DNA from: Burkholderia anthina
GTDB taxonomy: Bacteria; Pseudomonadota; Gammaproteobacteria; Burkholderiales; Burkholderiaceae
Length of the DNA stretch: 64,000 bases
Assembly: GCF_902498995.1 (NCBI RefSeq)
Contig: NZ_CABVLY010000018.1
Location: forward strand, 62,001 to 126,000
Direction: 5' to 3'
The notes under the pieces are model-generated. The model made no database searches. It was not told the DNA's origin and worked only from the letters and a program-made list of their open reading frames with translations. Below are positions 54,946 to 63,858 of the stretch, one piece after another (position 1 is the first letter of the stretch; every line of letters begins with the position of its first letter). Both the position numbers and the translations under genes were made by a program.

Positions 54946-55833
54946 ATGCGCCTGAACTGGGACAACGCCCGCTTCTTTTTGGCCCTGGCCCGCGCCGGTA
55001 CGCTGCGCGGCGCGGCCACGCAGTTGAACGTCGACCAGGCGACCGTCGGGCGCCGGATTGCCGCGCTCGAGGACGAACTGTCCGCGCGCCTGTTCCTGCG
55101 CACGCCGACCCTCTATGTACTGACGCCCGCCGGCGAAGCGCTGCGCGAGCCGGCGGAAACGATGGAGCGCGCGTCGCTCACCATCGAGCGGCGCGTGATG
55201 GGCTTCGACGAGCAATTGGCCGGCTCCGTGCGCATCGCGACCACCGACTCGCTGGGCAAGCGCTTCGTGGTGCCGGCCATCGCCCGCCTGCGGCGCAAGC
55301 ACGCCGGCATCGACGTCGTGTGCGTGACATCGGCCGAAATCGCCAACCTCACACGTCGCGAAGCGGATCTCGCGATTCGCACGTTGCGGCCGGAATCGCC
55401 CGACCTGATCGTCCGGCGGCTCGGACATCTCGAAACCGGCATCTACGCCTCGCGCGGCTACCTGGCCGAACGCGGCGAACCGGCGCCGGGCAGCGCGTTC
55501 GCAGGCCACGACCTGGTGATGTACCAGCAGCCGGTGGTGCCGACGATGTGGGAAGCGCTGTGCGGCGAACCGACGTCACGCGGCCGCGTGATGTTCCAGA
55601 CGTCGTCGACAATGATGCTGGTCGAAGCCGCCATTGCCGGGCTCGGCGTGGCGGAGCTGCCGTGTTTTCGCGCCGACGCCGAACCGGAACTGGTGCGGCT
55701 CATGGCACGGCGCTGCAATCATTTCGACGTATGGCTCGTCGCGCATGCCGATCTCTACAAGACCGCGCGCGTGCAGGCCGTGATCGAAGCGGTCGTCGAC
55801 GAATTCGCGTCCGCCGTGCCGGCGCCGCGCTGA
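54946..55833 (+). CDS. LysR-type regulator
   Basis: A 295-residue LysR regulator. The helix-turn-helix is NARFFLALARAGTLRGAATQL plus DQATVGRRIAALEDE, followed by an effector domain (GSVRIATTDSLGKRFVVPAI). It is divergent from the DHA2 exporter at 53385 and is its likely regulator through the ATGCA motifs between them. Its effector may be the exported compound. This is an inference from location. Confidence 0.87.
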   Translation: MRLNWDNARFFLALARAGTLRGAATQLNVDQATVGRRIAALEDELSARLFLRTPTLYVLTPAGEALREPAETMERASLTIERRVMGFDEQLAGSVRIATTDSLGKRFVVPAIARLRRKHAGIDVVCVTSAEIANLTRREADLAIRTLRPESPDLIVRRLGHLETGIYASRGYLAERGEPAPGSAFAGHDLVMYQQPVVPTMWEALCGEPTSRGRVMFQTSSTMMLVEAAIAGLGVAELPCFRADAEPELVRLMARRCNHFDVWLVAHADLYKTARVQAVIEAVVDEFASAVPAPR

Positions 55834-56079
55834 AGGCTCTTCAAAAGCTGCGGCGCCTTCGCGCGCGGTCAGGCCCGCGCACGTCGTGAACGCGATCTCC
55901 GGATGACATGCGCCCGCGTTCAGTCCGGGGACGCAGTCCGGCACGACGACCGACATCCGCAGAAACTCGCCCGCATCGGTGCAACAGCCGCAACAGGCCG
56001 CCACAGCGGCCGCACAACCCGAACCGCAGCGTTGAATGCGGAACGTGAACCGGTTGCCGGGCCGCGCTCGTCGCGCGTA

Positions 56080-56445
56080 TCAGCCCGCGAGCTTCTTCAG
56101 CGCGTCGAGCACCGCGTCGCCCTTGAACGGCTTCACGATCCAGCCCTTCACGCCGGCGGCCTTGCCGCGCTCCTTCATCGCCGGGCTGCTTTCGGTCGTC
56201 AGCATCACGACGTTGACCGACGCGTTCGCCAGTTCGCCGCGAATCTTCTCGACCATCGTCAGGCCGTCCATGTTCGGCATGTTCACGTCGCTGATCACGA
56301 GGCGCACGCCGGGCGTCGCCTTGAGCTTCGCGAGCCCGTCCTTGCCGTCCACCGCCGTCGCGACGTCGAGCCCGTGATTGCGCAGGAAACCCGCGACTTC
56401 GTCGCGCACCGTGCCCGAATCGTCGACCACCAGAATCTTTGCCAT
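56080..56445 (-). CDS. CheY-like single-domain response regulator
   Basis: A 121-residue receiver domain with no output domain. The acidic pair DD is at residues 8-9, the phospho-acceptor is D53 in ISDVNMPNMDG, the switch threonine lies in VVMLTTES and the conserved lysine in WIVKPFKG. It is the last gene of the chemosensory operon, 36 bp after the CheX-like gene, and is the expected phosphate acceptor of the CheA-like kinase at 58800. No flagellar genes are nearby, so its target could be pili or another output. Confidence 0.93.
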   Translation of the reverse strand: MAKILVVDDSGTVRDEVAGFLRNHGLDVATAVDGKDGLAKLKATPGVRLVISDVNMPNMDGLTMVEKIRGELANASVNVVMLTTESSPAMKERGKAAGVKGWIVKPFKGDAVLDALKKLAG

Positions 56446-56481
56446 GCTTTCTTCCCCTTTCGTCGTTGCCGACGTCGATAT

Positions 56482-57453
56482 TCAAAACAGTTCGAGTTCG
56501 CCCGATTCGACCATCGGCCCCACGTCCTGCACCGATTCGCGGAAATCCTCCGGCGACCAGCTCAGGCTGAACACGAAGCGCTGGTCGAGCTGCACCGAGC
56601 GCCCCGATGCCGGGTCGGTCATCCGGTACTTGAAGCAGAGCTGCGGACAGTCGCCGCCGAACGAAATGAACTTCTGCTTGTGATTGACGACGAGCGGCAC
56701 TTGCACCGGATGGCGGGCAAGCGCCTCCGCGTCGCCGAGATAGCGGTTCTTGAACGCGCCCCACACGAGGTTGGTCAGCTCGCCGAGCACGCTGTTCACG
56801 TCGCGGAAATCGGGCGCGCGGCCGTCGTCGCGCGTGCCGCCGATCATGTCGAGCAGCGGCTGCTCGCTCGTCTGCAGCAGCATGTAGCCGCGGCACCACG
56901 CGCTTTCCAGCGCGATCAGGCTGAACACCTCGCCGAAGATGATCTGGTCGCGCACGATGCACGGCGTGTCGCGCTCGATCGCGAGGCCCGGGAACAGGCT
57001 GTCGAGCCGCGCCTCGGTAATCTCCGCGATGCCGCGCACGAGCGCATTCGGGTAGTCGCGGCCGAACAGGTATTCGTCGATCGCGTGCCTGAGCGGCGTC
57101 AGGTCGTCGCCGGCGTAGGCCGCGCAGGCGACGCGCGCGAGTGCATCGGGCAGCCCGTCGTGCAGCGCGTCGCGCGATGCGGGCGACGTGCGGCGCAGAA
57201 TGATCGGCAGCTCCGGGCGCAGCGCGTCGATCTGCGTCGCGATGATCGCGCTCTCGGCCGGCGAGCCGCCGTAATCCTCGGCGAGCAGGATCGCGCCGAG
57301 ATCGATGTTCGAGCGCAGCACCTTCAGCAGCCGGTTGCGCCGCACGGTCAGGCCGACCAGGTTGTGCTCGTCGCAGAAACGCTTGATCGTCGCGGCATGC
57401 TCGCGGCTTTCGTCGAGCACGAGCACCTTGCTCACGGGTTGGTCTTCGGTCAT
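56482..57453 (-). CDS. Degenerate receiver plus CheX-like domain protein
   Basis: A 323-residue protein. Residues about 1-125 resemble a receiver domain (KVLVLDESREHAATIKRFC) but the phospho-acceptor region reads ILLAEDYGG, so phosphorylation is doubtful. The C-terminal half resembles CheX/CheC phosphatases (RDVNSVLGELTNLVWGAFKNRYL, with the E-x2-N catalytic pattern). It ends in GELELF, exactly as the neighbouring protein at 57476 does. I prefer the ATG at 57453 over a TTG at 57462. It may dephosphorylate the CheY-like protein encoded next. Confidence 0.75.
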   Translation of the reverse strand: MTEDQPVSKVLVLDESREHAATIKRFCDEHNLVGLTVRRNRLLKVLRSNIDLGAILLAEDYGGSPAESAIIATQIDALRPELPIILRRTSPASRDALHDGLPDALARVACAAYAGDDLTPLRHAIDEYLFGRDYPNALVRGIAEITEARLDSLFPGLAIERDTPCIVRDQIIFGEVFSLIALESAWCRGYMLLQTSEQPLLDMIGGTRDDGRAPDFRDVNSVLGELTNLVWGAFKNRYLGDAEALARHPVQVPLVVNHKQKFISFGGDCPQLCFKYRMTDPASGRSVQLDQRFVFSLSWSPEDFRESVQDVGPMVESGELELF

Positions 57454-57475
57454 CTCGCTCAATCCTCGGAATCGG

Positions 57476-58060
57476 TCAAAACAGTTCGAGCTCGCCGCCC
57501 GTGTCCACCGCGGCCGCTTCCGGCACGTGGAAATCGACCAGCGCGTTCGCGCATATGCACAACGTCGCGCCGATCCGCACGTCGCCGCCGAGCGTCACGT
57601 CGTACGCCGCCACGTGACCGGGGTTCAGCGCCGGCAGGTAATCGATGCTCGCGCCGCTCAGCAGGTAAGGCGTCGACATCCCGAGATCGGGAAACGGCGC
57701 GATCAGCGCCTGGTTGATCGCGCCGCAGCACAGGTTCGCGATTTCCATGAAGGCTTCGGGCAGCGGCCGTTGCGCGCTCGCGCCCGGCGTCGCGGCGGCG
57801 AAATGACGGCGCGTCGCATCGTCGTCGCGAAAGCGCAGCGCGAGCAGCAGCCGGAAGTGCAGCGCCGAAATCGTCAGCACGGCGACGTGCTCCGGCACGT
57901 TCGGCGTCGAGCGCGGCTTCGCGCGCGACGGATCGTGCGATGCGCCGTGTGCGTCGTCGGCCGCCGGCCGGATCTCGCATGCGCCGCCCGATGCGAGCCG
58001 CGTGCGCGCCGCATCGAAGAAGATCCGCTCGAAGCCGGCCCGGGCCTGCGCACTGATCAC
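57476..58060 (-). CDS. CheX/CheC-like chemotaxis phosphatase-related protein
   Basis: A 194-residue protein starting at GTG 58060, with AAGGAG seven bases upstream and a 4-base overlap with the MCP-like gene. The helix FMEIANLCCGAINQALIAPF carries the E-x2-N pattern of CheC/CheX phosphatases. The C terminus, GGELELF, is shared with the next protein in the operon. A Ser/Pro/Ala-rich stretch lies near residue 45. It is likely to act on the CheY-like regulator or dock on the same partner as its neighbour. Confidence 0.7.
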   Translation of the reverse strand: MISAQARAGFERIFFDAARTRLASGGACEIRPAADDAHGASHDPSRAKPRSTPNVPEHVAVLTISALHFRLLLALRFRDDDATRRHFAAATPGASAQRPLPEAFMEIANLCCGAINQALIAPFPDLGMSTPYLLSGASIDYLPALNPGHVAAYDVTLGGDVRIGATLCICANALVDFHVPEAAAVDTGGELELF

Positions 58061-58803
58061 GCCGCCGCTCCTTCGAGACGCGCATGCAGTTGCCCCGCGA
58101 GCGTCTCGACCGTCGCGAGCGCGGCCGTGATCATCTTGCCGCCGGCCTGGATGTCCTGGAACGTCGCGGCCGTCACGAGATCGTTGCGGTTCAGGCTGTC
58201 GCGATAGCTGTTCGACAGTTGCTGCGAGCGCGCGGCCAGCCCGCGCACCTCGCTCGCGACGATCGAGAAGCCGCGTCCGGCCGTGCCGGCGCGCGCCGCT
58301 TCGATCGACGCGTTCAGCGACACGATCGACACGTGCGCGACGATCGCCGACAGCTCCTGGTTCTTCGTGCGCATGTCCTGGTTCTGCGTGGTCAGCGAGA
58401 TCATCTGCTCGTGCCAGCGCTCGAACGTGCCGGCCAGTCCGCGCAACCGCGCGGCTTCTTCCGCGAGCCTGGTCGCATGCTGCGACAGCGCGGCGCGCTC
58501 GGCCGCGACCGCCTGCAGCGCATCGTGCTGCTCGCCGGCGCCGGCCGTCGCGTGCGCAAGCGCTGCCTCGAGCGCGGCTTCCCGCTGCGCCCATGCATCG
58601 GCCGCGTCGACGTGCGCTGCCGCCGCCGCATCGGCGCGCGTCGCGGCCGCGCCGAGTGCGTCGCGCAAGACGGTTGCTTCACGCGTCATCGCCGCGACGA
58701 GCCGTGCGCGCGCCATCCGCCACACGATCGCGGCGAGCGCCGCGACCACCAGGCCGCCGGCCAGCGCGGCACCGATCGGGATCATCCACGCTTGCACGGT
58801 CAC
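58057..58803 (-). CDS. Minimal methyl-accepting-chemotaxis-like signalling protein
   Basis: A 248-residue protein from GTG 58803: one membrane helix (residues about 7-28), an Ala-rich coiled coil and the MCP signalling tip ASIEAARAGTAGRGFSIVASEVRGLAARS. There is no periplasmic sensor domain, HAMP domain or obvious methylation helix. It overlaps the kinase gene (GTGA) and the CheX-like gene by 4 bases each. The tip should contact the kinase. It may serve as an adaptor for the kinase rather than a receptor. Confidence 0.8.
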   Translation of the reverse strand: MTVQAWMIPIGAALAGGLVVAALAAIVWRMARARLVAAMTREATVLRDALGAAATRADAAAAAHVDAADAWAQREAALEAALAHATAGAGEQHDALQAVAAERAALSQHATRLAEEAARLRGLAGTFERWHEQMISLTTQNQDMRTKNQELSAIVAHVSIVSLNASIEAARAGTAGRGFSIVASEVRGLAARSQQLSNSYRDSLNRNDLVTAATFQDIQAGGKMITAALATVETLAGQLHARLEGAAA

Positions 58804-61187
58804 TCCGCTGCGTCGGCGTTCGCGACGCCGGCCGACACGTGCGCGGCTTCGTGGGCGCTGCCGTTCGCCGCAAAGCGCTCGGGCAGCGACACGACCGTCT
58901 GGAATGCGCGATACGGCGCGCCGACGCAGTCGTCGGTGAAGCGCAGCGCGATATCGCCGCCGTCGCGCGTCAGGAAGTTGCGCACCGCGTCCATCCCGAC
59001 ACCGCGCCCCGACACTTCGGTCACCGCGTGCGCGGTCGAGAAGCCGGGCCGGAAAATCAGCGCCGCGACGGCCTCGTCGGACAGCGCCGTTTCGTTGTCG
59101 TCGTCGATCCAGCCGCGCTCGCGCGCGATGCCGCGAATCCGGTCGAGCGCAAGGCCGCGACCGTCGTCGCCGAGCACGAAGCGCAGCGCGCCGTTCCCGA
59201 CGTCGACCGCGATGTCGATCGTGCCGGCCGGGGCCTTCCCCGCCGCACGACGCTCGTCGGACGTTTCGATACCATGGTCGACCGAATTGCGCAGCAGGTG
59301 CATGAACACGTTCTTCAGCGTCGCCGCGATCTCGCTGCGTACACGATGGCCGTGGCTGTCGATATGCACGACGGGCGCCGGCTTGCCGAGCTCCGCCGCG
59401 AGCGACGGCAGCGACTCGATCACGCCGCCCAGCGTTTCTCCGATGCCCAGCGTGCCGAACTGGCTCAGCAAACGGCGCACCGAATCGCGCGCCGCGTGCC
59501 AGTCGCCCGCGTTCGCCGGATCCGCGCCGTCGAGCATGCGCAGGCTCTCGCTGATATGCGCGCGCTCGACCATCAGGTAGTCGGCGCCGCCGTGCTGCGC
59601 GGGTTCGCCGTTGCGGCCGAGCGTGACCGCGTTGATCGTCGCGTAGTGATCGACGGCCTCGCGCACGCGGGACAGATCGTCCATCAGCGCATCGCGGTTC
59701 CACTCGGGGCCGCCGTCCGCGTGGCGCAGCGATTCGTACGCCTGCTCCGCTTCATGGACGATGTTCGTCAGGTGCTGGAGGCTGTACGTGCGCGCATTGC
59801 CCTTGATCGTGTGCATGTTGCGGAAGAGCGCCGCGACGATCGAGTGATCCGCGCGTTCGTGCTGGCGGATCATCCGCTCGTTCTCGCTGAGGAAGCCCTT
59901 CGCGCTATGCACGAAGTCGTGGAACTTGTCCTGGCTGATCGACAGGATCTCGCCGATCATTTCGAGCCGGCGCTGCTGCTCGCCGGCCTGCGCGGTCAGC
60001 GCGCGGATCTCGGTCACATCGCGCACGCACAGCATCAGGCGCGCGACCGTATCCGTCTCGTCGGTGATCGCCGACCAGCTCAGGTCGAGCCACTTCTCGC
60101 GGCCGTCCGGCATCCGCTTCGCGACTTCGTTGACGAGCAGATGCGCGTTGAACGCGAAGTTCATGCTGTCCTCGCCGAGGCACGCATGCACGGCCGCCTC
60201 GACCTGCGAACGCGCGTCCGGGCCGATGCTCGAATCGTCGAACACGAGCGCCATCAGGTCGCGGCCCGCGATGTCGTTCGTCTCGAAGATGGTTTCGAGG
60301 TAAGCCGAATATTCCGCATGCACGACGCCGCCTTCGACGACGGTCAGGATCCCTTGCTGCATGTTCTGCAGCATCGCCTGGATGTCGGCCGTCTTCTGCT
60401 TCAGTTGCGCGGCGTTCTCCTGGATCTTCTCGATCATCCCGTTGAACGCGACGATCGAATGGCCGATCTCGTCCATCCGGCCCACCGGCACGCGGCGCGT
60501 GAAGTCCTGGCTCGTCGCGATCTCGCTCATCATCGTCTGCATCCCGCTCAGCGGACGCGTGATCTGGCGATACAGCACGAAACCGAGCGCGGTCAGCAGC
60601 ACGACGACGGTGCCGGCGACACCCGCGATCGCGGTCGCCGTGGTCGACAGCATCCCGTTCAGCGCATGGATCGCGTCGTCCTTCTGGCGATTCTTCTCGA
60701 CACGCAGCGTGTCGACGATGCTTTCCAGTTCGTCGCGATACTGCGCGACGTTCGCGAACAGGTAAGCCTGCGCCATCTCCGGCTTGCCGTCCGTCTTCAT
60801 CTTCACGGTATCGTCGATCGCCGAGAAATAGTTCGCGGCGCTGTCCTTCGCCTGCGTGACGAGGCCTTCCTGCGCCTGCCCGACGGCGGATTTCGCCTGT
60901 GCATCGAGCGCTGCGCGCAGCGCGCCCTGCTTCGCCTTCAGCTCGTCGCGCGCCTGCGCGGCGGTGTTCGCATCCGGCGCGTAGATCAGCGTCATCGTCG
61001 CGATCTGGATGTTCTTCACGTCGGCGACGAGATCCGCCGATGCGAGCGCGCTCGGCACGATTCCCTGGGTAACCTGACGCACTTCGGACGCGCTCTTGCG
61101 CGTCTGGTACACGGCGTATACGCCGATCGCGGACAGCGCGAAAAACGTCAGGACGACTAGCAACGTAATGCGATGACGGATGGTCAT
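58800..61187 (-). CDS. Membrane-bound CheA-like histidine kinase
   Basis: A 795-residue protein. Two membrane helices (residues about 8-26 and 187-208) enclose a helical periplasmic sensor domain, as in MCPs; a HAMP domain and a PAS-like domain follow. Then come a histidine phosphotransfer domain with H459 (NMHTIKGNART) and a CheA-type ATPase (HLLRNSVDHGIE, DDGRGL, SGRGVGMDAVR). A CheA dimerisation/CheW-binding P5 domain is not seen: the protein ends soon after the ATPase. It thus joins receptor and kinase in one chain. It is the first gene of the operon and should phosphorylate the CheY-like protein. Confidence 0.88.
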   Translation of the reverse strand: MTIRHRITLLVVLTFFALSAIGVYAVYQTRKSASEVRQVTQGIVPSALASADLVADVKNIQIATMTLIYAPDANTAAQARDELKAKQGALRAALDAQAKSAVGQAQEGLVTQAKDSAANYFSAIDDTVKMKTDGKPEMAQAYLFANVAQYRDELESIVDTLRVEKNRQKDDAIHALNGMLSTTATAIAGVAGTVVVLLTALGFVLYRQITRPLSGMQTMMSEIATSQDFTRRVPVGRMDEIGHSIVAFNGMIEKIQENAAQLKQKTADIQAMLQNMQQGILTVVEGGVVHAEYSAYLETIFETNDIAGRDLMALVFDDSSIGPDARSQVEAAVHACLGEDSMNFAFNAHLLVNEVAKRMPDGREKWLDLSWSAITDETDTVARLMLCVRDVTEIRALTAQAGEQQRRLEMIGEILSISQDKFHDFVHSAKGFLSENERMIRQHERADHSIVAALFRNMHTIKGNARTYSLQHLTNIVHEAEQAYESLRHADGGPEWNRDALMDDLSRVREAVDHYATINAVTLGRNGEPAQHGGADYLMVERAHISESLRMLDGADPANAGDWHAARDSVRRLLSQFGTLGIGETLGGVIESLPSLAAELGKPAPVVHIDSHGHRVRSEIAATLKNVFMHLLRNSVDHGIETSDERRAAGKAPAGTIDIAVDVGNGALRFVLGDDGRGLALDRIRGIARERGWIDDDNETALSDEAVAALIFRPGFSTAHAVTEVSGRGVGMDAVRNFLTRDGGDIALRFTDDCVGAPYRAFQTVVSLPERFAANGSAHEAAHVSAGVANADAAE

Positions 61188-61582
61188 GAGTACAGCTCCC
61201 CGCAGCGATCCGGCTTCGATCGCCCCTTGGCCTGTTGAAAGAATGTGAGCGGCGAATTATCGGGGATGGTGTATGACTGTCCGATGACCGAAAATCAATC
61301 GGTCATTGAGAAAATCACAATAATTAATTGCAGCGAGAAAGAGCTAAAGTCTTTCGAGAATTTGCCGTTAACCTCCGGCCTGCCGCCCTCATCAGGCTTC
61401 CCGGCCGACCGAACGCATCGAATTGCGGATATTCATTCTTTTATTCATGATCCGCCAATTCAATCCGGGAAAATATCGGTAAAACGTTTGCGCATTAACC
61501 GCGAGCCGAATTCATTCCGAATGCCTTTATGCGTGACGATGGATCGAATGCGCGGGCGGCCGCCAACCCGCGCATTCGTCGC
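61188..61582. other. 395-bp AT-richer intergenic region upstream of the chemosensory operon
   Basis: No gene is seen. The stretch 61250-61510 is markedly richer in A/T than its surroundings (for example around 61310 and 61440). It should contain the promoter of the minus-strand kinase operon and the 3' end region of the gene at 61583. No clear palindrome or terminator could be assigned. Confidence 0.55.
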
Positions 61583-62593
61583 TCAGGGATCGAGCACGCC
61601 GCCCGACCACCCGGCCGACGGTCGCGAACCCGTCAGCTTCAACGCGACGTCGCCCTGGGCGACCAGCCGCTCGCGATTGCGCGTGACGATGCGCCCGGCC
61701 TGCGGCGCGACCAGCACATGCTCGCTGCCGGGCACGCCGGGATGCGCGACGATCCGCGCAATGCGTTCGCCGGCATCGACCGTCGCGCCGAGTTCGCGTT
61801 CGTACACGAGCACGCCCGACACCGGCGCCAGCACCGTCTCCATGTGCGCGATCGGCACGGCCTCGCCGCGCCATTCGCGTACGCCGGCCGGTTCCGCGAT
61901 CACGCCGCGGCCGCGCAGGAATGCAAGCAAGCCGTCGGCGTCGCGCTCGGCGAGCGCATCGGAAACGTCGGATTGCCCGCGCAGCTCGACGGTCGCGACG
62001 AGCCGCTCGCGCAGCCGGCCGCCGCGCGCCCAGTGCGAGGCGATCGCGCCTTCGAACGCGCCGTCGTCGTCCTCGTCCCACAGGATCGCGACGTCGGCGT
62101 CGAGCGCCGCCGCGAGATCGCGGCCCGCCGGCCACACATCGCGGTGGAAGTACACGTATGGCAGCGCGTCGGAATCGGTGTGCAGGTCGAGCACGATGTC
62201 GGCGTCGCATGCGGCGTCGAACAGCGTGCGCTGCCACGCGGCGAACGTCGTCGCGGGCCGGCGCATCGCGGCCGACTCGTGGAAGTGCCGGTTGAAATTG
62301 CGGTGCGTCGCATCGTGGAAGCGGCCAAGCAGCCGCCCTTGCCGAAACTGCGCAAGCCCGAGCGGGTTCGCCTGCGGCACGATCGTCACCGTACCGCGCA
62401 GCACGCCGCGATCATGCGCCGCGCACAGTTGCGGCAGCAACCGGTGCAGCACGAGCATGCCGGCGATCTCGTCCGCATGCACGCCGGCCTGCAGGTGCAC
62501 GCGCGGCCCGTCGCCGCCCGACAGCCGCCACGCGCGGATCGCGAGCGGCTGCCCGCCATCGCCCGGCACCTGCCATGTCAGCGTTTCGATCAT
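61583..62593 (-). CDS. Succinylglutamate desuccinylase/aspartoacylase-family metallohydrolase
   Basis: A 336-residue M14-like zinc carboxypeptidase-fold enzyme. Zinc ligands are H39 and E42 in GVHADEIAG and the His in LDLHTDS. The C-terminal beta domain (METVLAPVSGVLVYEREL) is usual in this group. Members remove acyl groups from N-acyl amino acids. GGAGG lies seven bases before the ATG. It follows an AruH-like transaminase gene by 31 bp and a polar amino-acid ABC permease, so it probably deacylates an imported amino-acid derivative. Confidence 0.87.
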   Translation of the reverse strand: MIETLTWQVPGDGGQPLAIRAWRLSGGDGPRVHLQAGVHADEIAGMLVLHRLLPQLCAAHDRGVLRGTVTIVPQANPLGLAQFRQGRLLGRFHDATHRNFNRHFHESAAMRRPATTFAAWQRTLFDAACDADIVLDLHTDSDALPYVYFHRDVWPAGRDLAAALDADVAILWDEDDDGAFEGAIASHWARGGRLRERLVATVELRGQSDVSDALAERDADGLLAFLRGRGVIAEPAGVREWRGEAVPIAHMETVLAPVSGVLVYERELGATVDAGERIARIVAHPGVPGSEHVLVAPQAGRIVTRNRERLVAQGDVALKLTGSRPSAGWSGGVLDP

Positions 62594-62624
62594 CGTCCGT
62601 CCTCCATTCGAAGCCCGCCGGGCA

Positions 62625-63806
62625 TCACGACGCCGCGCGCAGGCTCGCGACGAATGCCGCGATGCGCTCGCACGCGTCGGCCAGCCTCGCATCGTCGACG
62701 ACGAAGCCGAAGCGCACGAAGCCGGCTGCAGTATCGCCGAATGCGCTCGCATCGAGCAACGCGACCTGCTTCGCGCGGAACAGCCCCCACGTGAACGCGT
62801 GGGCATCCAGCCCCGTGCCGCGCACGTCGACCATCATGAACATCCCCGCCTCCGGCAGCAAGCAGCGCAGCCCCGGCACGTCGCGCAGGCGCGCGTAGGC
62901 CAGGTCGCGGCGGCGGCGGTACAGCTCGCGCATGTCGGCGACGATCGCCGCCTTGTTGTCGAGCGCGGCGACGGCCGCCTGCTGGATGAAGCCCGGCAGC
63001 CCGTACAGCATGCACAACGCGAGCCGCTCCGCGTGCTCGATCAGCTCGGTCGGGCCGATCGCCCAGCCGACCCGCCAGCCCGGCATCGCATGCGACTTCG
63101 ACAGGCTGCCGATCGTCACCGTGCGCTCCGCCATCCCGGGCAGCGACGCGATGCTGACCATGTCGCGCTCGAACGTCAGTTCCGCATAGACCTCGTCGGA
63201 CACGACCCACAGATCGCGCTCGCAGGCGAGCCGTGCGATCCGTTCGAGATCGGCGCGCGGCATCACGACGCCGGTCGGGTTGCACGGCGTCGCCAGGAAG
63301 ATCGCCTTCGTGCGCGGCGTCACGGCCGCTTCGAGCGCGTCGAAGTCGAGATGAAAGCCGCGCGACGCGTCGACGGGCACCGGCACGAGCGTCGCGCCCG
63401 ATGCGCGCACGCTCGCTTCGTACGTGAGGTACATCGGCTCGGGCACGATCACCTCGTCGCCCGCTTCGCACAGGCACATCGCCATCGCGAACAGCGCGTT
63501 CTGCGCGCCGGCCGTCACGATCACGTGCTCGGCGCCGACCGGCTGCCCGGACGCCTTCGCATGCTCGCGCGCGATCGCCGCGCGCAGCTCGGCGCGCCCG
63601 CGCACTTCGCTGTAGTGCGTATCGCCGCCGCGCAGCGCGGCAACCGCGCGCTCGACGATCACGTCGGGCGTCGAGAAATCCGGATCGCCGACGCTCAGGA
63701 TGATCGCCGGCTCCCCTGCCGCGACGGCGCGCTGCGCCGCGTAATGAATGTCCCATGCGGTCGTGCGCTTGCCCTGCAGGCGATCGACCAGCTTCGAATA
63801 GTTCAT
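62625..63806 (-). CDS. Class I aminotransferase, AruH-like (arginine:pyruvate transaminase type)
   Basis: A 393-residue fold-type I PLP enzyme. The cofactor lysine is in GSLSKSHAMPGWRVGW. The segments AWDIHYAAQR, ILSVGDPDFSTPDV and CMLYGLPGFIQQAA resemble AruH, the arginine:pyruvate transaminase of Pseudomonas. GGGAGA precedes the ATG. It is placed between a polar amino-acid ABC permease and a deacylase, which fits catabolism of arginine or a related basic amino acid. AruI, the next step in that pathway, is not in the window. Confidence 0.82.
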   Translation of the reverse strand: MNYSKLVDRLQGKRTTAWDIHYAAQRAVAAGEPAIILSVGDPDFSTPDVIVERAVAALRGGDTHYSEVRGRAELRAAIAREHAKASGQPVGAEHVIVTAGAQNALFAMAMCLCEAGDEVIVPEPMYLTYEASVRASGATLVPVPVDASRGFHLDFDALEAAVTPRTKAIFLATPCNPTGVVMPRADLERIARLACERDLWVVSDEVYAELTFERDMVSIASLPGMAERTVTIGSLSKSHAMPGWRVGWAIGPTELIEHAERLALCMLYGLPGFIQQAAVAALDNKAAIVADMRELYRRRRDLAYARLRDVPGLRCLLPEAGMFMMVDVRGTGLDAHAFTWGLFRAKQVALLDASAFGDTAAGFVRFGFVVDDARLADACERIAAFVASLRAAS

Positions 63807-63858
63807 GCGTTCTCCCTCGCGCGGCGCCCGGGCGGCGGCCGCGCCGTCAGTGGTTCGT

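Noticed and set aside
55576..56004. Cysteine-rich minus-strand frame after the LysR gene at 54946
   Set aside because: Most of it lies antisense to the LysR gene, without a ribosome-binding site; the cysteine-rich start is a by-product of GC-rich sequence.
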